From contig OX579637.1 in NCBI GenBank assembly GCA_951230915.1, positions 5,146,001 through 5,210,000 on the forward strand: 64,000 bases of DNA, read 5' to 3'. How positions within the stretch are numbered: the first letter of the stretch is position 1; every line of letters starts with the position of its first letter. Shown here piece after piece: positions 1 through 8,519 of this stretch. A program made the translations under genes and the position numbers. The notes under the pieces were generated by a model. That model saw nothing but the letters and a program-made list of their open reading frames with translations, did no database searches and was not told the DNA's origin. This stretch comes from Antitrichia curtipendula. Taxonomy: Eukaryota; Streptophyta; Bryopsida; Hypnales; Leucodontaceae.

Positions 1-78
1 ACCGTATTCTTCTGCATTGTCCTCGGGGATGTTGAAGACCTGGAAATGCATCTGTAGTTTCTCCTTCTGCGATTCCAT
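1..78 (-). CDS. Partial exon of an unrecognised protein-coding gene, running off the left edge
   Basis: Read on the minus strand from 78 to 1 this is 26 open codons beginning MESQKEKLQMHFQVF and continuing with an acidic stretch (PEDNAEEYG). The composition is that of a real soluble protein, unlike the AT-rich surroundings. Immediately upstream, on the same strand, is CCTGTTCCTGTGTACAG, a good plant-type 3' splice acceptor, and an in-frame TAA lies 24-30 nt before the ATG. The ATG may therefore be either the first codon of an exon or a translation start. A candidate upstream exon in the same phase lies at 1,252-1,214. I do not recognise the protein family. The rest of the gene is outside the window to the left. 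Confidence 0.45.
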   Translation of the reverse strand, partial: MESQKEKLQMHFQVFNIPEDNAEEYG

Positions 79-106
79 CTGTACACAGGAACAGGCTCTT
101 TATTCA

Positions 107-129
107 GTTTAACTCACCACGAGTTAAAC
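107..129. repeat. Perfect 9-bp inverted repeat with a 5-nt spacer
   Basis: GTTTAACTC at 107-115 and its exact reverse complement GAGTTAAAC at 121-129 flank the spacer ACCAC. Degenerate forms of the same dyad recur at about 199-220, 461-480, 564-583, 667-686, 723 and 884, usually as TTTAACTC, a short spacer, then CGACTTAAA. The sequence alone does not say whether this is a protein-binding site or part of a repeat element. Confidence 0.7.
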
Positions 130-224
130 ATGCCTTCAACTCTTTCGTGTGGCGTTCTACAGCTCAAATAGATGTTCCTACACTTGTAGGACCCCGCTTT
201 AACTCAAGGCGAGATAAACTTAGC

Positions 225-374
225 ACCACAAGTACTGATTTTGGCCCTGTTGCACATTGACTTCGTTAATGTTAAGCACTGTATATATCTAGACTCAATA
301 CCACAAGTACTGAGTTCGGGACTGTTGCTGTTTAATTTCGTTAATTTTAAGCAGCGTATTTATCAATCTGGACA
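225..374. repeat. 75-bp tandem duplication, diverged
   Basis: ACCACAAGTACTGA begins at 225 and again at 300, and both copies continue through similar sequence containing CTTCGTTAATGTTAAGCA or its variant. The spacing is 75 bp. The copies differ at many positions, so the duplication is old. No function is visible. Confidence 0.65.
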
Positions 375-457
375 CAACTGGAAACGTTATATTTTGCTTG
401 TGTCGTGTTAACGGCTGGGGGCATGTTTCTCTAAATCTCTGGGCGCGTTCAACTTTT

Positions 458-760
458 ATGTTTAACTCGGGTCGACTTAAAATCTGCTTGCCTGTTTTGC
501 AAACTCTAGTGTCATTCTATCTCGGCTCGGCATAAAGTTTGTTGTCTAAATGAACCATTTATGTTTAACTCGGGTCGACTTAAAATCTGCTTGCCTGTAT
601 TGCATACTCTAGTGTCTTTCTATCTCGGCTCGGCATGAGGTTTGTTGTCCAAATGAACCATTTATGTTTAACTCGGGTCGACTTAAAATTTGTTGGCCTG
701 GGCTGCAAATTCTTGTGTTCATTTAACTCGGCTTGACTTAATTTCCCTTAACCATTACCC
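458..760. repeat. 103-bp tandem repeat, two full units and a decayed third
   Basis: TTTAACTCGGGTCGACTTAA starts at 461, 564 and 667, an exact 103-bp spacing. Each unit continues with a CTTGCCTG or TTGGCCTG block. The first two units also share CTCTAGTGTC and CTCGGCTCGGCAT, then GTTGTC and AAATGAACCATTTATG. The third unit decays after about 700 but ends in a related TTTAACTCGGCTTGACTTAA. Each unit opens with an imperfect palindrome related to the perfect dyad at 107-129. The block lies inside the candidate intron. Confidence 0.8.
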
Positions 761-948
761 TATAACTTTGAGTAGTGTCAGATTTCAATACGGTATACAT
801 ATTTTGTCTCAAATCGTCGTAATTGTTTCGGATTTTATTCAAAGGTGGTGTATGTAAACTTTCTTCTTCACTATTTTCTGCAGATTAACTTGAGTCGACT
901 TAAAACGTTCCGTGGATGGCTCGGCTATTAAGTCGGCATGATTTTTAA

Positions 949-1179
949 TTGATTTTTCTGGGTTCCATTTTATTTAAATTTTATCTTTTCCCCCCTCGTT
1001 TTGTGCAAGACAATGCTTTGGTCGAGATGATTCGGCACGGATCGAGAGAGTTTGACATCAAGCGAGAGAAATGTGCACATTACAGAGTTCTATTATCTGT
1101 CTGCAGGATTCGGCTAGAACTAAACCGACAGTTGTTGAGTGCAGATGCTTACATTATGCAACAAATTTTAACACTGTAG
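949..1179 (+). CDS. Doubtful 76-codon open frame
   Basis: The frame is open from ATG to TAG. From about residue 20 (DNALVEMIRHGSREF onward) it reads like an ordinary charged protein segment, and a pyrimidine-rich tract ending in TTTTGTGCAAG just before that point could be a splice acceptor. I do not recognise a family. It sits inside the candidate minus-strand intron and has no clear promoter. It could be an exon of another gene, a pseudogene fragment or chance. Confidence 0.15.
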   Translation: MIFLGSILFKFYLFPPRFVQDNALVEMIRHGSREFDIKREKCAHYRVLLSVCRIRLELNRQLLSADAYIMQQILTL

Positions 1180-1213
1180 TGTCTCTCAATTAATATGCAT
1201 ACGGATAACATAC

Positions 1214-1252
1214 CTGGGATTGCCCGAGCGTGCGTGCAAGAGCTTGAAGCAG
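1214..1252 (-). CDS. Candidate short upstream exon of the minus-strand gene
   Basis: On the minus strand 1,252-1,214 reads LLQALARTLGQSQ in phase 0, followed at once by a strong donor (CAG then GTATGT). Joined to the exon at 78-1 the frame continues as a plausible helical, glutamine-rich protein. The 5' limit is uncertain: TTTTCAAG at 1,260-1,253 is a possible acceptor after a T-rich stretch, and the frame stays open to about 1,297. Evidence is limited to splice motif, phase continuity and residue composition. Confidence 0.33.
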
Positions 1253-1253
1253 C

Positions 1254-1805
1254 TTGAAAACCAACCGTAAAGACAAAAACAGATGCCGTGTCAAAATTTT
1301 TTATCTGGGCAAGTTTTCTTCTCGATGTGAGGAGTAAACTTGCATACAGCTATCAGAAATCTTCAGCCCAAACAGAAGCGCAATTGCATTGACAATCTGC
1401 CAGCATTGACAATGAAGAATCGTTAATTCTTCTACAATTCAAATAACTTCAGCTCATTCACTTGCACCCTGACCCTACACTAACGTACTTCTCCTCACTG
1501 AAATTAGTAACGCAGACCTCATAATCCCAGTTTCAAAAAATGCGATGAAGCCACAGCAAGAACACCTAATGCAATATGCAAAAAACAATGAAGAAAAAAG
1601 AAAAACACCCTATATTCTTGGAAGAACTGCAAAGACTGACCGCAATTACTTGTCCACTCGCACATTCCACAATATTGCTTCTAAATTTAGAAATCTAGTC
1701 TACGCAGAAAGTGCCACAACAAAATCGAAACGGAGGCAGTCTGTCAACCCTTGGCAGGCTGCAACCTAAATCATCTGAATCGGCATTTGATATTTTATGT
1801 AAACA
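1254..1805. other. AT-rich flank without a supported gene
   Basis: Apart from a 74-codon plus-strand open frame at 1,545-1,769 (lysine- and asparagine-rich, no recognised motif, probably chance), I see nothing I can name. Further upstream exons of the minus-strand gene could lie here, but I could not identify any from splice signals. Confidence 0.4.
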
Positions 1806-2184
1806 CTATAACTGTAATCCTCAGCGTGTCATGTGAAAGCAAGAATACGTAATCCCTAAACGCCCTACACCCTAAAGCACAATTGCAAGAATTGCAAGAT
1901 TACTCACACTCACAATCCCAAATTGAAGCAAATGCATGCCTTAAATCCTAAAGCACAGTTGCATGAAAAAAGATTGTCACGAACTCATATTACTGAATTC
2001 AATACAACTGTAACCCAGCCTGAGCGTTTCCAATGGAAGTCACAAACCCGGAATGGTTCAACACCCTACACCCTAAAGAACAATTAACCAAATTCAATGC
2101 AACTATAACCCAGCCTGAGCGTTTCCAGTGGAAGCCACAAACCCGGAATGTTCAACATCCTAAACCCTAAAGAACAATTAGACT
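1806..2184. repeat. 95-bp repeat with plant telomere-like CCCTAAA motifs
   Basis: Two similar adjacent copies (1,996-2,090 and 2,091-2,184) share ACCCAGCCTGAGCGTTTCCA, ACAAACCCGGAATG and CCTAAAGAACAATTA. An older, more diverged copy at about 1,806-1,880 keeps ACTGTAATCC, CAGCGT and CCCTACACCCTAAAGCAC. Each copy ends in a CCCTAAA motif, and 2,158-2,170 has two such units nearly in tandem. These are isolated motifs, not a telomere tract. They support a land-plant origin and perhaps a once subtelomeric or interstitial setting. Confidence 0.7.
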
Positions 2185-2215
2185 CCTAAACTGATAATCA
2201 AGCCAGAAAAGTAAA

Positions 2216-2698
2216 ATGTACATGCATCAAACCTTACCTAAACAATTCGCACAACCTCCTCGCAGCCCTTGTCGCAACGCCGTGCCTAAGGAGTCCGTCG
2301 CCGCGCCTTGCACCTCAGTCGCCTCACGCCGTAGCGCGTACGCGCGCCTCCCAGCACAGACTCGCCGCACAATACGCACTCACCCCCAGCAGCTTGCACC
2401 ACAGACTCGTTGCACAGATCCAATGAACTCGGAGCGGGTACCAGATACTCCCCGCGCTACAAGCTCCCTCAACCAAGAAGAAGACAAAGTGCCTCGCAAA
2501 AATCACGACGAGAAACACGACAAACCTCGTACGACGGGAATCGCTGCGGGTTCTCGCTGCGGGTTAACTATGGTACTTTCAGCTTACAACCCTTCCCCGC
2601 GCCGCACATTCAAACCTACAATTCTGCATCCCTACAGCTACGAACCCTACAAACGGAACCCTATAGCCATGGAATCCTATAGCCGTGGAACCCTATAG
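2216..2698 (+). CDS. Hypothetical 160-residue basic protein, uncertain
   Basis: This is the longest open frame outside the satellite. The first 70 residues are rich in A, R, P, T and S, as expected from reading through GC-rich DNA. From residue 70 (MNSERVPDTPRATSS) the sequence becomes more mixed, with a charged EEDKVPRKNHDEKHDK stretch and a tyrosine-rich end. The last residues and the stop fall in the 16-bp minisatellite, which argues against a conserved C-terminus. No signal peptide, membrane segment or known motif is visible. It may simply reflect the low stop-codon density of a CpG-rich island. Confidence 0.2.
   Translation: MYMHQTLPKQFAQPPRSPCRNAVPKESVAAPCTSVASRRSAYARLPAQTRRTIRTHPQQLAPQTRCTDPMNSERVPDTPRATSSLNQEEDKVPRKNHDEKHDKPRTTGIAAGSRCGLTMVLSAYNPSPRRTFKPTILHPYSYEPYKRNPIAMESYSRGTL
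2240..2620. promoter_or_regulatory. GC-rich, CpG-rich island; possible promoter or 5' region
   Basis: This stretch is clearly richer in G+C and in CG dinucleotides than everything around it (for example TCGCCGCGCCTTGCACC and GTACGCGCGCCTCCC). It lies upstream of the candidate minus-strand exons and is followed on the right by AACCCTA-type boxes, which resemble plant telo-box promoter elements. A promoter for the minus-strand gene is a reasonable inference. No TATA box or transcription start can be fixed. Confidence 0.3.
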
Positions 2699-2717
2699 CC
2701 GGGAATCCTAACCCTAA
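2655..2717. repeat. 16-bp minisatellite, about four units
   Basis: Units begin GGAACCCTATAGCC or GGAATCCTATAGCC at 2,655, 2,671, 2,687 and (shortened) 2,702, with 15-16 bp spacing. The last unit runs into CCTAACCCTAAATT, so the block ends in a telomere-like motif. Confidence 0.75.
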
Positions 2718-2748
2718 ATTAAATAGAAGTGGTGAGTTTCGACTTACG

Positions 2749-3088
2749 CACCCCTACAAAAATTTGAAACATTTGAAAATGTCCAAAATAAATTTACTTA
2801 CAATGGTCAAGACGGTGTACTCGCCATGGAAATCATCCTAATTATTATATACAATTAAAATTTGTTGCTTCAAATAATGCACATTCAAGCACTCATTGAA
2901 AGTCAAAGTGATATAATACACCCCTAAAAAAATTTGAAAAAATTGAAAATGTCCAAAATAAATTAACTTACAATGGTCAGGACGATATACTCGCCATGGA
3001 AATCATCCTAATAATTATATAAAATTAAAATTTGTTGCTTCAAATAATGCACATTCAAGCACTCATTGAAAGTCAAAGTGATATAACA
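2749..3088. repeat. 170-bp tandem duplication next to the satellite
   Basis: CACCCCTA begins at 2,749 and 2,919, and the two copies are highly similar to the end (both finish with CACTCATTGAAAGTCAAAGT and GATATAA). They differ by scattered substitutions. The length is close to the 177-bp satellite period. The shared words TCGCCATG and AAATTTGTTG are suggestive, but I could not align the rest convincingly with the satellite. Confidence 0.85.
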
Positions 3089-3330
3089 AGTTGTACATTC
3101 CATAATCCAATTCAAGTGAAATTGCCCACAATAATGACAGGTTCTTTACAACATTTAAAGATATTGTAAATGTTTTTCATATTCTTATATTTTTGAAAAC
3201 AATTTGAAAATAGGATGTTGGTTGACTTAGATTTATTAAACCAATCAATTATAAGAACAACAAATGCTTTTTTCATTCAATCTTATTCTCCAAAACGATA
3301 TTTTAACAAACAATAAATTGATATAAAGAT
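3089..3330. other. AT-rich DNA with nothing recognisable
   Basis: This is low-complexity AT-rich sequence with A and T runs, no open frame of note and no repeat that I can see. ACAAGTTGTACATTCC at about 3,087 resembles the satellite word ACAAGTTGTAAATAATCC but is isolated. Confidence 0.5.
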
Positions 3331-3765
3331 TCTAAGGACAATTACAACTTTCTAAATTAAATCTTATGCATGCCCCTTTGAAATTCAAATGTTGTTTGAT
3401 TCTAAATCCTAAGGAAAATAAAAACATCCTAAATTAAATTGTATGCACACACCTATAAAATTTCATGACATTTTGATATTTAGGACCATTAAAAAACAAG
3501 GCCCAATTCAATCCTTCTTATATTAGTAAGAAATAAAGATGAAATATCAAATGGCCAAGAATTTCAAATAATAGTAAAATCCAAAGCCTAAAGGTAAAGA
3601 AAACTTCCTCAATTAAATTTTATGAAAGCATGTATAAAATTCCACGACATTTTCATGGAAATGGGGCATTTCTATTCAATACAATGGCCCAATACAATCG
3701 CAAAATTGAATAGCACAATTCATTCCCAAGTTCGGGTTTAAACTAAAAACGATTTTAAGTAATAA
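3331..3765. repeat. Decayed repeats with 70- and 179-bp spacing at the array border
   Basis: A block with the order CCTAAGG, CATCCT, AATTAAATTGTATG, CCTATAAAATTTCATGACAT occurs at 3,401-3,480 and again, diverged, at 3,580-3,660, about 179 bp apart. GCCCAATTCAATCC at 3,501 matches GCCCAATACAATCG at 3,687. A third partial copy starts at 3,331 (TCTAAGGACA, then AAATTAAATCTTATG). The 179-bp spacing is close to the satellite monomer length, so this may be an older, unrelated or very diverged satellite layer. Confidence 0.55.
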
Positions 3766-3770
3766 AAAGG

Positions 3771-3780
3771 CTATATATAA
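3771..3780 (+). promoter_or_regulatory. TATA-box-like sequence at the satellite edge
   Basis: CTATATATAA, followed by AAGTAAAAGG, lies immediately before the first recognisable monomer and points into the array. It matches a plant TATA box in form, but such strings are common in AT-rich DNA and no other promoter feature supports it. Confidence 0.15.
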
Positions 3781-4500
3781 AAGTAAAAGGATCCGCCATG
3801 CCCTATAGTTTGGAGATCCAAATTCAAATGTCATGGATTTTGTTGGCCATTTGAATAGTCCAGAAAAAAGTACAAGTTGTAAATAATTTCCACATGTAGA
3901 ATCCATGTGGAGATTCCATTCTTGCTGCAATATGCTAATTTTATTACATGAATGAAATAATAAAAGAATCCGCCATGCTCTGTACTTTAGGGATCCAAAT
4001 TGAAATGTCATGGAATTTGTTGGCCATTTGACGAGTTCAGAAAAATGTACAAGTTGTAAATAATCCGCACATGTAGAATCCATGTGGGGATTCCATTCTT
4101 GCCGCAATATGCTAATTATTTGACGGGAATGAAATATTAAAGGGATTCGCCATGCCCTCTACTTTAAGGATCCAAATTCAAATGTCATAGAATTTGTTGG
4201 CCATTTGACAAGTTCAAAAACATATACAAGTTGCAAATAATTTCCACAAGTAGAATCCATGTGGAGATTCCATTCTTGCCGCAATATGCTAGTTTTATTA
4301 TGTGAATGAAATATTAAAAGAATCCGCCATGCCCTGTACTTTGGGGATCCAAATTCAAATGTCATAGAATTTGTTGGCCATTTGACGAGTTCAAAAAAAT
4401 GTACAAGTTGTAAATAATCCCCACATGTAGAGTCCATGTGGGGATTCCATTCTTGCCGCAATATGCTAATTACATGACGGGAATGAAATGTTAAAGGGAT
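3781..4500. repeat. Diverged edge monomers of the satellite
   Basis: The first four monomers carry many private changes: CCCTATAGTTTGGAGATCC, CATGGATTTTGTTGG, GAATAGTCCAGAAAA, CTTGCTGCAATATG and ACGGGAATGAAATATTAAAGG. Interior monomers differ from each other at far fewer sites. Decay toward the border with unique DNA is the usual pattern for satellite edges, where unequal exchange homogenises less effectively. Confidence 0.75.
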
Positions 4501-5172
4501 TCGCCATGCCCTCTACTTTAAAGATCCAAATTCAAATGTCATAGAATTTGATGGCCATTTGACAAGTTCAAAACAATGTACAAGTTGTAAATAATTTCCA
4601 CATGTAGAATCCATGTGGAGATCCCATTCTTGCCGCAATATGCTAGTTTTATTCTGTGAATGAAATATTAAAAGAATTCGCCATGCCCTGTACTTTGGGG
4701 ATCCAAATTCAAATGTCATAGAATTTGTTGGCCATTTGACGAGTTCAAAAAAATGTACAAGTTGTAAATAATTTCCACATGTAGAATCCATGTGGAGATC
4801 CCATTCTTGCCGCAATATGCTAGTTTTATTCTGTGAATGAAATATTAAAAGAATTCGCCATGCCCTGTACTTTGGGGATCCAAATTCAAATGTCATAGAA
4901 TTTGTTGGCCATTTGACTAGTTCAAAAAAATGTACAAGTTGCAAATAATCCCCACATGTAGAATCCATGAGGGGATTCCATTCGTGACGCAATATGCTAA
5001 TTAAATTACGGGAATGAGATATTAAAAGAATCCGCCATGCCTTGTACTGTAAGGATCCAAATTCAAATATCATGAAATTTGTTGGCCATTTGACAAGTTC
5101 AAAAAAATGTACAAGTTGTAAATAATCCCCACATGTAGAATCTATGTCGAGATTCCATTCTTGCCGCAATAT

Positions 5173-5217
5173 GCTATTTATTTGACGGGAATGAAAGATT
5201 AAAGGGACTTGGCATGG
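5173..5217. repeat. Rare monomer type with TTTGACGGGAATGAAAG and GGCATGGCGTG
   Basis: This 3' half (TTTGACGGGAATGAAAGATT, then AAAGGGA, then GGCATGGCGTGTA) is found only four times, near 5,180, 26,740, 38,403 and 60,847. Intermediate forms with ACGGGAATGAAAT occur at about 4,119, 4,478, 7,130 and 7,484. The type is spread over both domains, so it is probably an old monomer lineage carried along by duplications. Confidence 0.75.
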
Positions 5218-6008
5218 CGTGTACTTTAAGGATCCAAATTCAAATGCCATAGAATTTGCTGGCCATTTGACAAGTTCAAAAAAATGTACAAGTTGTATAT
5301 AATCCCCACATGTAGAATCCATGTGGGGATTCCATTCTTGCCGCAATACGCTAGTTTTATTATGTGAATGAAATATTAAAAGAATTCGCCATGCCCTGTA
5401 CTCTGAGGATCCAAATTCAAATGAAATAGAATTTGTTTGCCATTAGACGAGTTCAAAAAAATGTACAAGTTGTAAATAATCCCGACATGTAGAATCCATG
5501 TGGGGATTCCATTCTTGCCGCAATATGCTAGTTTTATTATGTGAATGAAATATTAAAAGAATTCGCCATGCCCTGTACTCTGGGGATCCAAATTCAAATG
5601 TCATGGAACTTGTTGGCCATTTGACAAGTTCAAAACAATGTACAAGTTGTAAATAATTCCCACATGTAGAATCCATGTGGAGATTCCATTCATGCCGCAA
5701 TATGCTAGTTTTATTATGTGAATGAAATATTAAAAGAATTCGCCATGCCCTGTACTCTAGAGATCCAAATTCAGATGTCAAAGAATTTATTGGCCATTTG
5801 ACGAGTTCAAAAAAATGTACAAGTTGTAAATAATTTCCACATGTAGAATCCATGTGGGGATTCCATTCTTGCCGCAATATGCTAGTTTTATTATGTGAAT
5901 GAAATATTAAAAGAATTCGCCATGCCCTGTACTTTGGGGATCCAAATTCAAATGTCATAGAATTTGTTGGCCATTTGACGAGTTCAAAAAACTGTACAGG
6001 TTGTAAAT

Positions 6009-6039
6009 AATCCCCACATGTAGAATCCATGTGGGGATT
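6009..6039. repeat. Monomer inverted repeat (hairpin or cruciform), example copy
   Basis: The arm AATCCCCACATG and its exact reverse complement flank the 7-nt loop TAGAATC, giving a perfect 12-bp stem. The same element occurs once in almost every monomer. Common variants either keep pairing (TTTCCACATG opposite CATGTGGAG, with an A-T for G-C exchange and one G-T) or weaken it. Dyad symmetry is a recurring feature of centromeric satellites and has been proposed to favour non-B DNA; a role here is an inference. Confidence 0.85.
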
Positions 6040-8519
6040 CCATTCTTGCCGCAATATGCTAGTTTTATTATGTGAATGAAATATTAAAAGAATTCGCCAT
6101 GCCCTGTACTCTGGAGATCCAAATTCAAATGTCATAGAATTTGTTGGCCATTTGACGAGTTCAAAAAACTGTACAAGTTGAAAAATAATTTCCACATGTA
6201 GAATCCATGTGGGGATTCCATTCTTGCCGCAATATGCTAGTTTTATTATGTGAATGAAATATTAAAAGAATTCGCCATGCCCTGTACTTTGGGGATCCAA
6301 ATTCAAATGTCATAGAATTTGTTGGCCATTTGACGAGTTCAAAAAACTGTACAGGTTGTAAATAATCCCCACATGTAGAATCCATGTGGGGATCCATTCT
6401 TGCCGCAATATGCTAGTTTTATTATGTGAATGAAATATTAAAAGAATTCGCCATGCCCTGTACGCTGGAGATCTAAATTCAAATGTCATAGAATTTATTG
6501 GCCATTTGACGAGTTCAAAAAAATGTACAAGTTGTAAATAATTTCCACATGTAGAATCCATGTGGGGATTCCATTCTTGCCGCAATATGCTAGTTTTATT
6601 ATGTGAATGAAATATTAAAAGAATTCGCCATGCCCTGTACTTTGGGGATCCAAATTCAAATGTCATAGAATTTGTTGGCCATTTGACGAGTTCAAAAAAC
6701 TGTACAGGTTGTAAATAATCCCCACATGTAGAATCCATGTGGGGATTCCATTCTTGCCGCAATATGCTAGTTTTATTATGTGAATGAAATATTAAAAGAA
6801 TTCGCCATGCCCTGTACTCTGGAGATCCAAATTCAAATGTCATAGAATTTGTTGGCCATTTGACGAGTTCAAAAAACTGTACAAGTTGTAAATAATCCCC
6901 ACATGTAGAATCCATGTGGGGATCCATTCTTGCCGCAATACGCTAGTTTTATTATGTGAATGAAATATTAAAAGAATCCGCCATGCCCTGTACTTTGGGG
7001 ATCCAAATTCAAATGTCATAGAATTTGTTGGCCATTTGACGAGTTCAAAAAAATGTACAAGTTGTAAATAATCCCCACATGTAGAGTCCATGTGGGGATT
7101 CCATTCTTGCCGCAATATGCTAATTACATGACGGGAATGAAATGTTAAAGGGATTCGCCATGCCCTCTACTTTAAAGATCCAAATTCAAATGTCATAGAA
7201 TTTGATGGCCATTTGACAAGTTCAAAACAATGTACAAGTTGTAAATAATTTCCACATGTAGAATCCATGTGGAGATCCCATTCTTGCCGCAATATGCTAG
7301 TTTTATTCTGTGAATGAAATATTAAAAGAATTCGCCATGCCCTGTACTTTGGGGATCCAAATTCAAATGTCATAGAATTTGTTGGCCATTTGACGAGTTC
7401 AAAAAAATGTACAAGTTGTAAATAATCCCCACATGTAGAGTCCATGTGGGGATTCCATTCTTGCCGCAATATGCTAATTACATGACGGGAATGAAATGTT
7501 AAAGGGATTCGCCATGCCCTCTACTTTAAAGATCCAAATTCAAATGTCATAGAATTTGATGGCCATTTGACAAGTTCAAAACAATGTACAAGTTGTAAAT
7601 AATTTCCACATGTAGAATCCATGTGGAGATCCCATTCTTGCCGCAATATGCTAGTTTTATTCTGTGAATGAAATATTAAAAGAATTCGCCATGCCCTGTA
7701 CTTTGGGGATCCAAATTCAAATGTCATAGAATTTGTTGGCCATTTGACGAGTTCAAAAAAATGTACAAGTTGTAAATAATTTCCACATGTAGAATCCATG
7801 TGGAGATCCCATTCTTGCCGCAATATGCTAGTTTTATTCTGTGAATGAAATATTAAAAGAATTCGCCATGCCCTGTACTTTGGGGATCCAAATTCAAATG
7901 TCATAGAATTTGTTGGCCATTTGACTAGTTCAAAAAACTGTACAAGTTGTAAATAATTTCCACATGTAGAATCCAGGTGGGGATTCCATTCTTGCCGCAA
8001 TATGCTAGTTTTATTATGTGAATGAAATATTAAAAGAATTCGCCATGCCCTGTACTTTGGGGATCCAAATTCAAATGTCATAGAATTTGTTGGCCATTTG
8101 ACGAGTTCAAAAAACTGTACAGGTTGTAAATAATCCCCACATGTAGAATCCATGTGGGGATTCCATTCTTGCCGCAATATGCTCGTTTTATTATGTCAAT
8201 GAAATATTAAAAGAATTCGCCATGCCCTGTACACTGGAGATCCAAATTCAAATGTCATAGAATTTATTGGCCATTTGACGAGTTCAAAAAAATGTACAAG
8301 TTGTAAACAATCCCCACATGTTGAATCTATGTCGAGATTCCATTCTTGCCGCAATATGCTAATTTTATTATGTGAAAGAAATATTAAAAGAATTCGCCAT
8401 GCCTTGTACTTTAGGGATCCAAATTCAAATGTCATGGAATTTGTTGGCCATTTGACGAGTTCAAAAAAATGTACAAGTTGTAAATAATTCCCACATGTAG
8501 AGTCCATGTGGGGATCCAT

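Larger units (their letters stand above)
79..1213 (-). other. Candidate intron of the minus-strand gene, filled with local repeats
   Basis: On the minus strand this interval starts with GTATGT at 1,213-1,208, preceded by CCCAG, which is close to the plant 5' splice donor consensus. It ends with TGTGTACAG at 87-79. The interval is AT-rich and contains the palindrome at 107-129, the 75-bp duplication and the 103-bp tandem repeat, which suits an intron better than coding sequence. The exon pairing is inferred from splice signals and phase only. An open frame on the opposite strand (949-1,179) lies inside it and would conflict if it were real. Confidence 0.3.

Noticed and set aside
458..760. LTR or terminal inverted repeat of a transposon
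   Set aside because: The 103-bp units are directly repeated, with no target-site duplication, primer-binding site or coding domain nearby.
1545..1769. 74-codon plus-strand open frame as a gene
   Set aside because: It is K-, N- and Q-rich as expected from AT-rich DNA, with no recognisable motif or splice context.
1855..2172. Telomere or true interstitial telomere tract
   Set aside because: Only one or two CCCTAAA units occur together, each embedded in a 95-bp repeat.
2324..2518. 64-codon minus-strand open frame
   Set aside because: It is the antisense of the CpG-rich island, overlaps a longer plus-strand frame and has an odd C- and W-rich composition.
8275..8487. 70-codon plus-strand open frame inside the satellite
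   Set aside because: It is the satellite in another frame and starts and stops within ordinary monomers.
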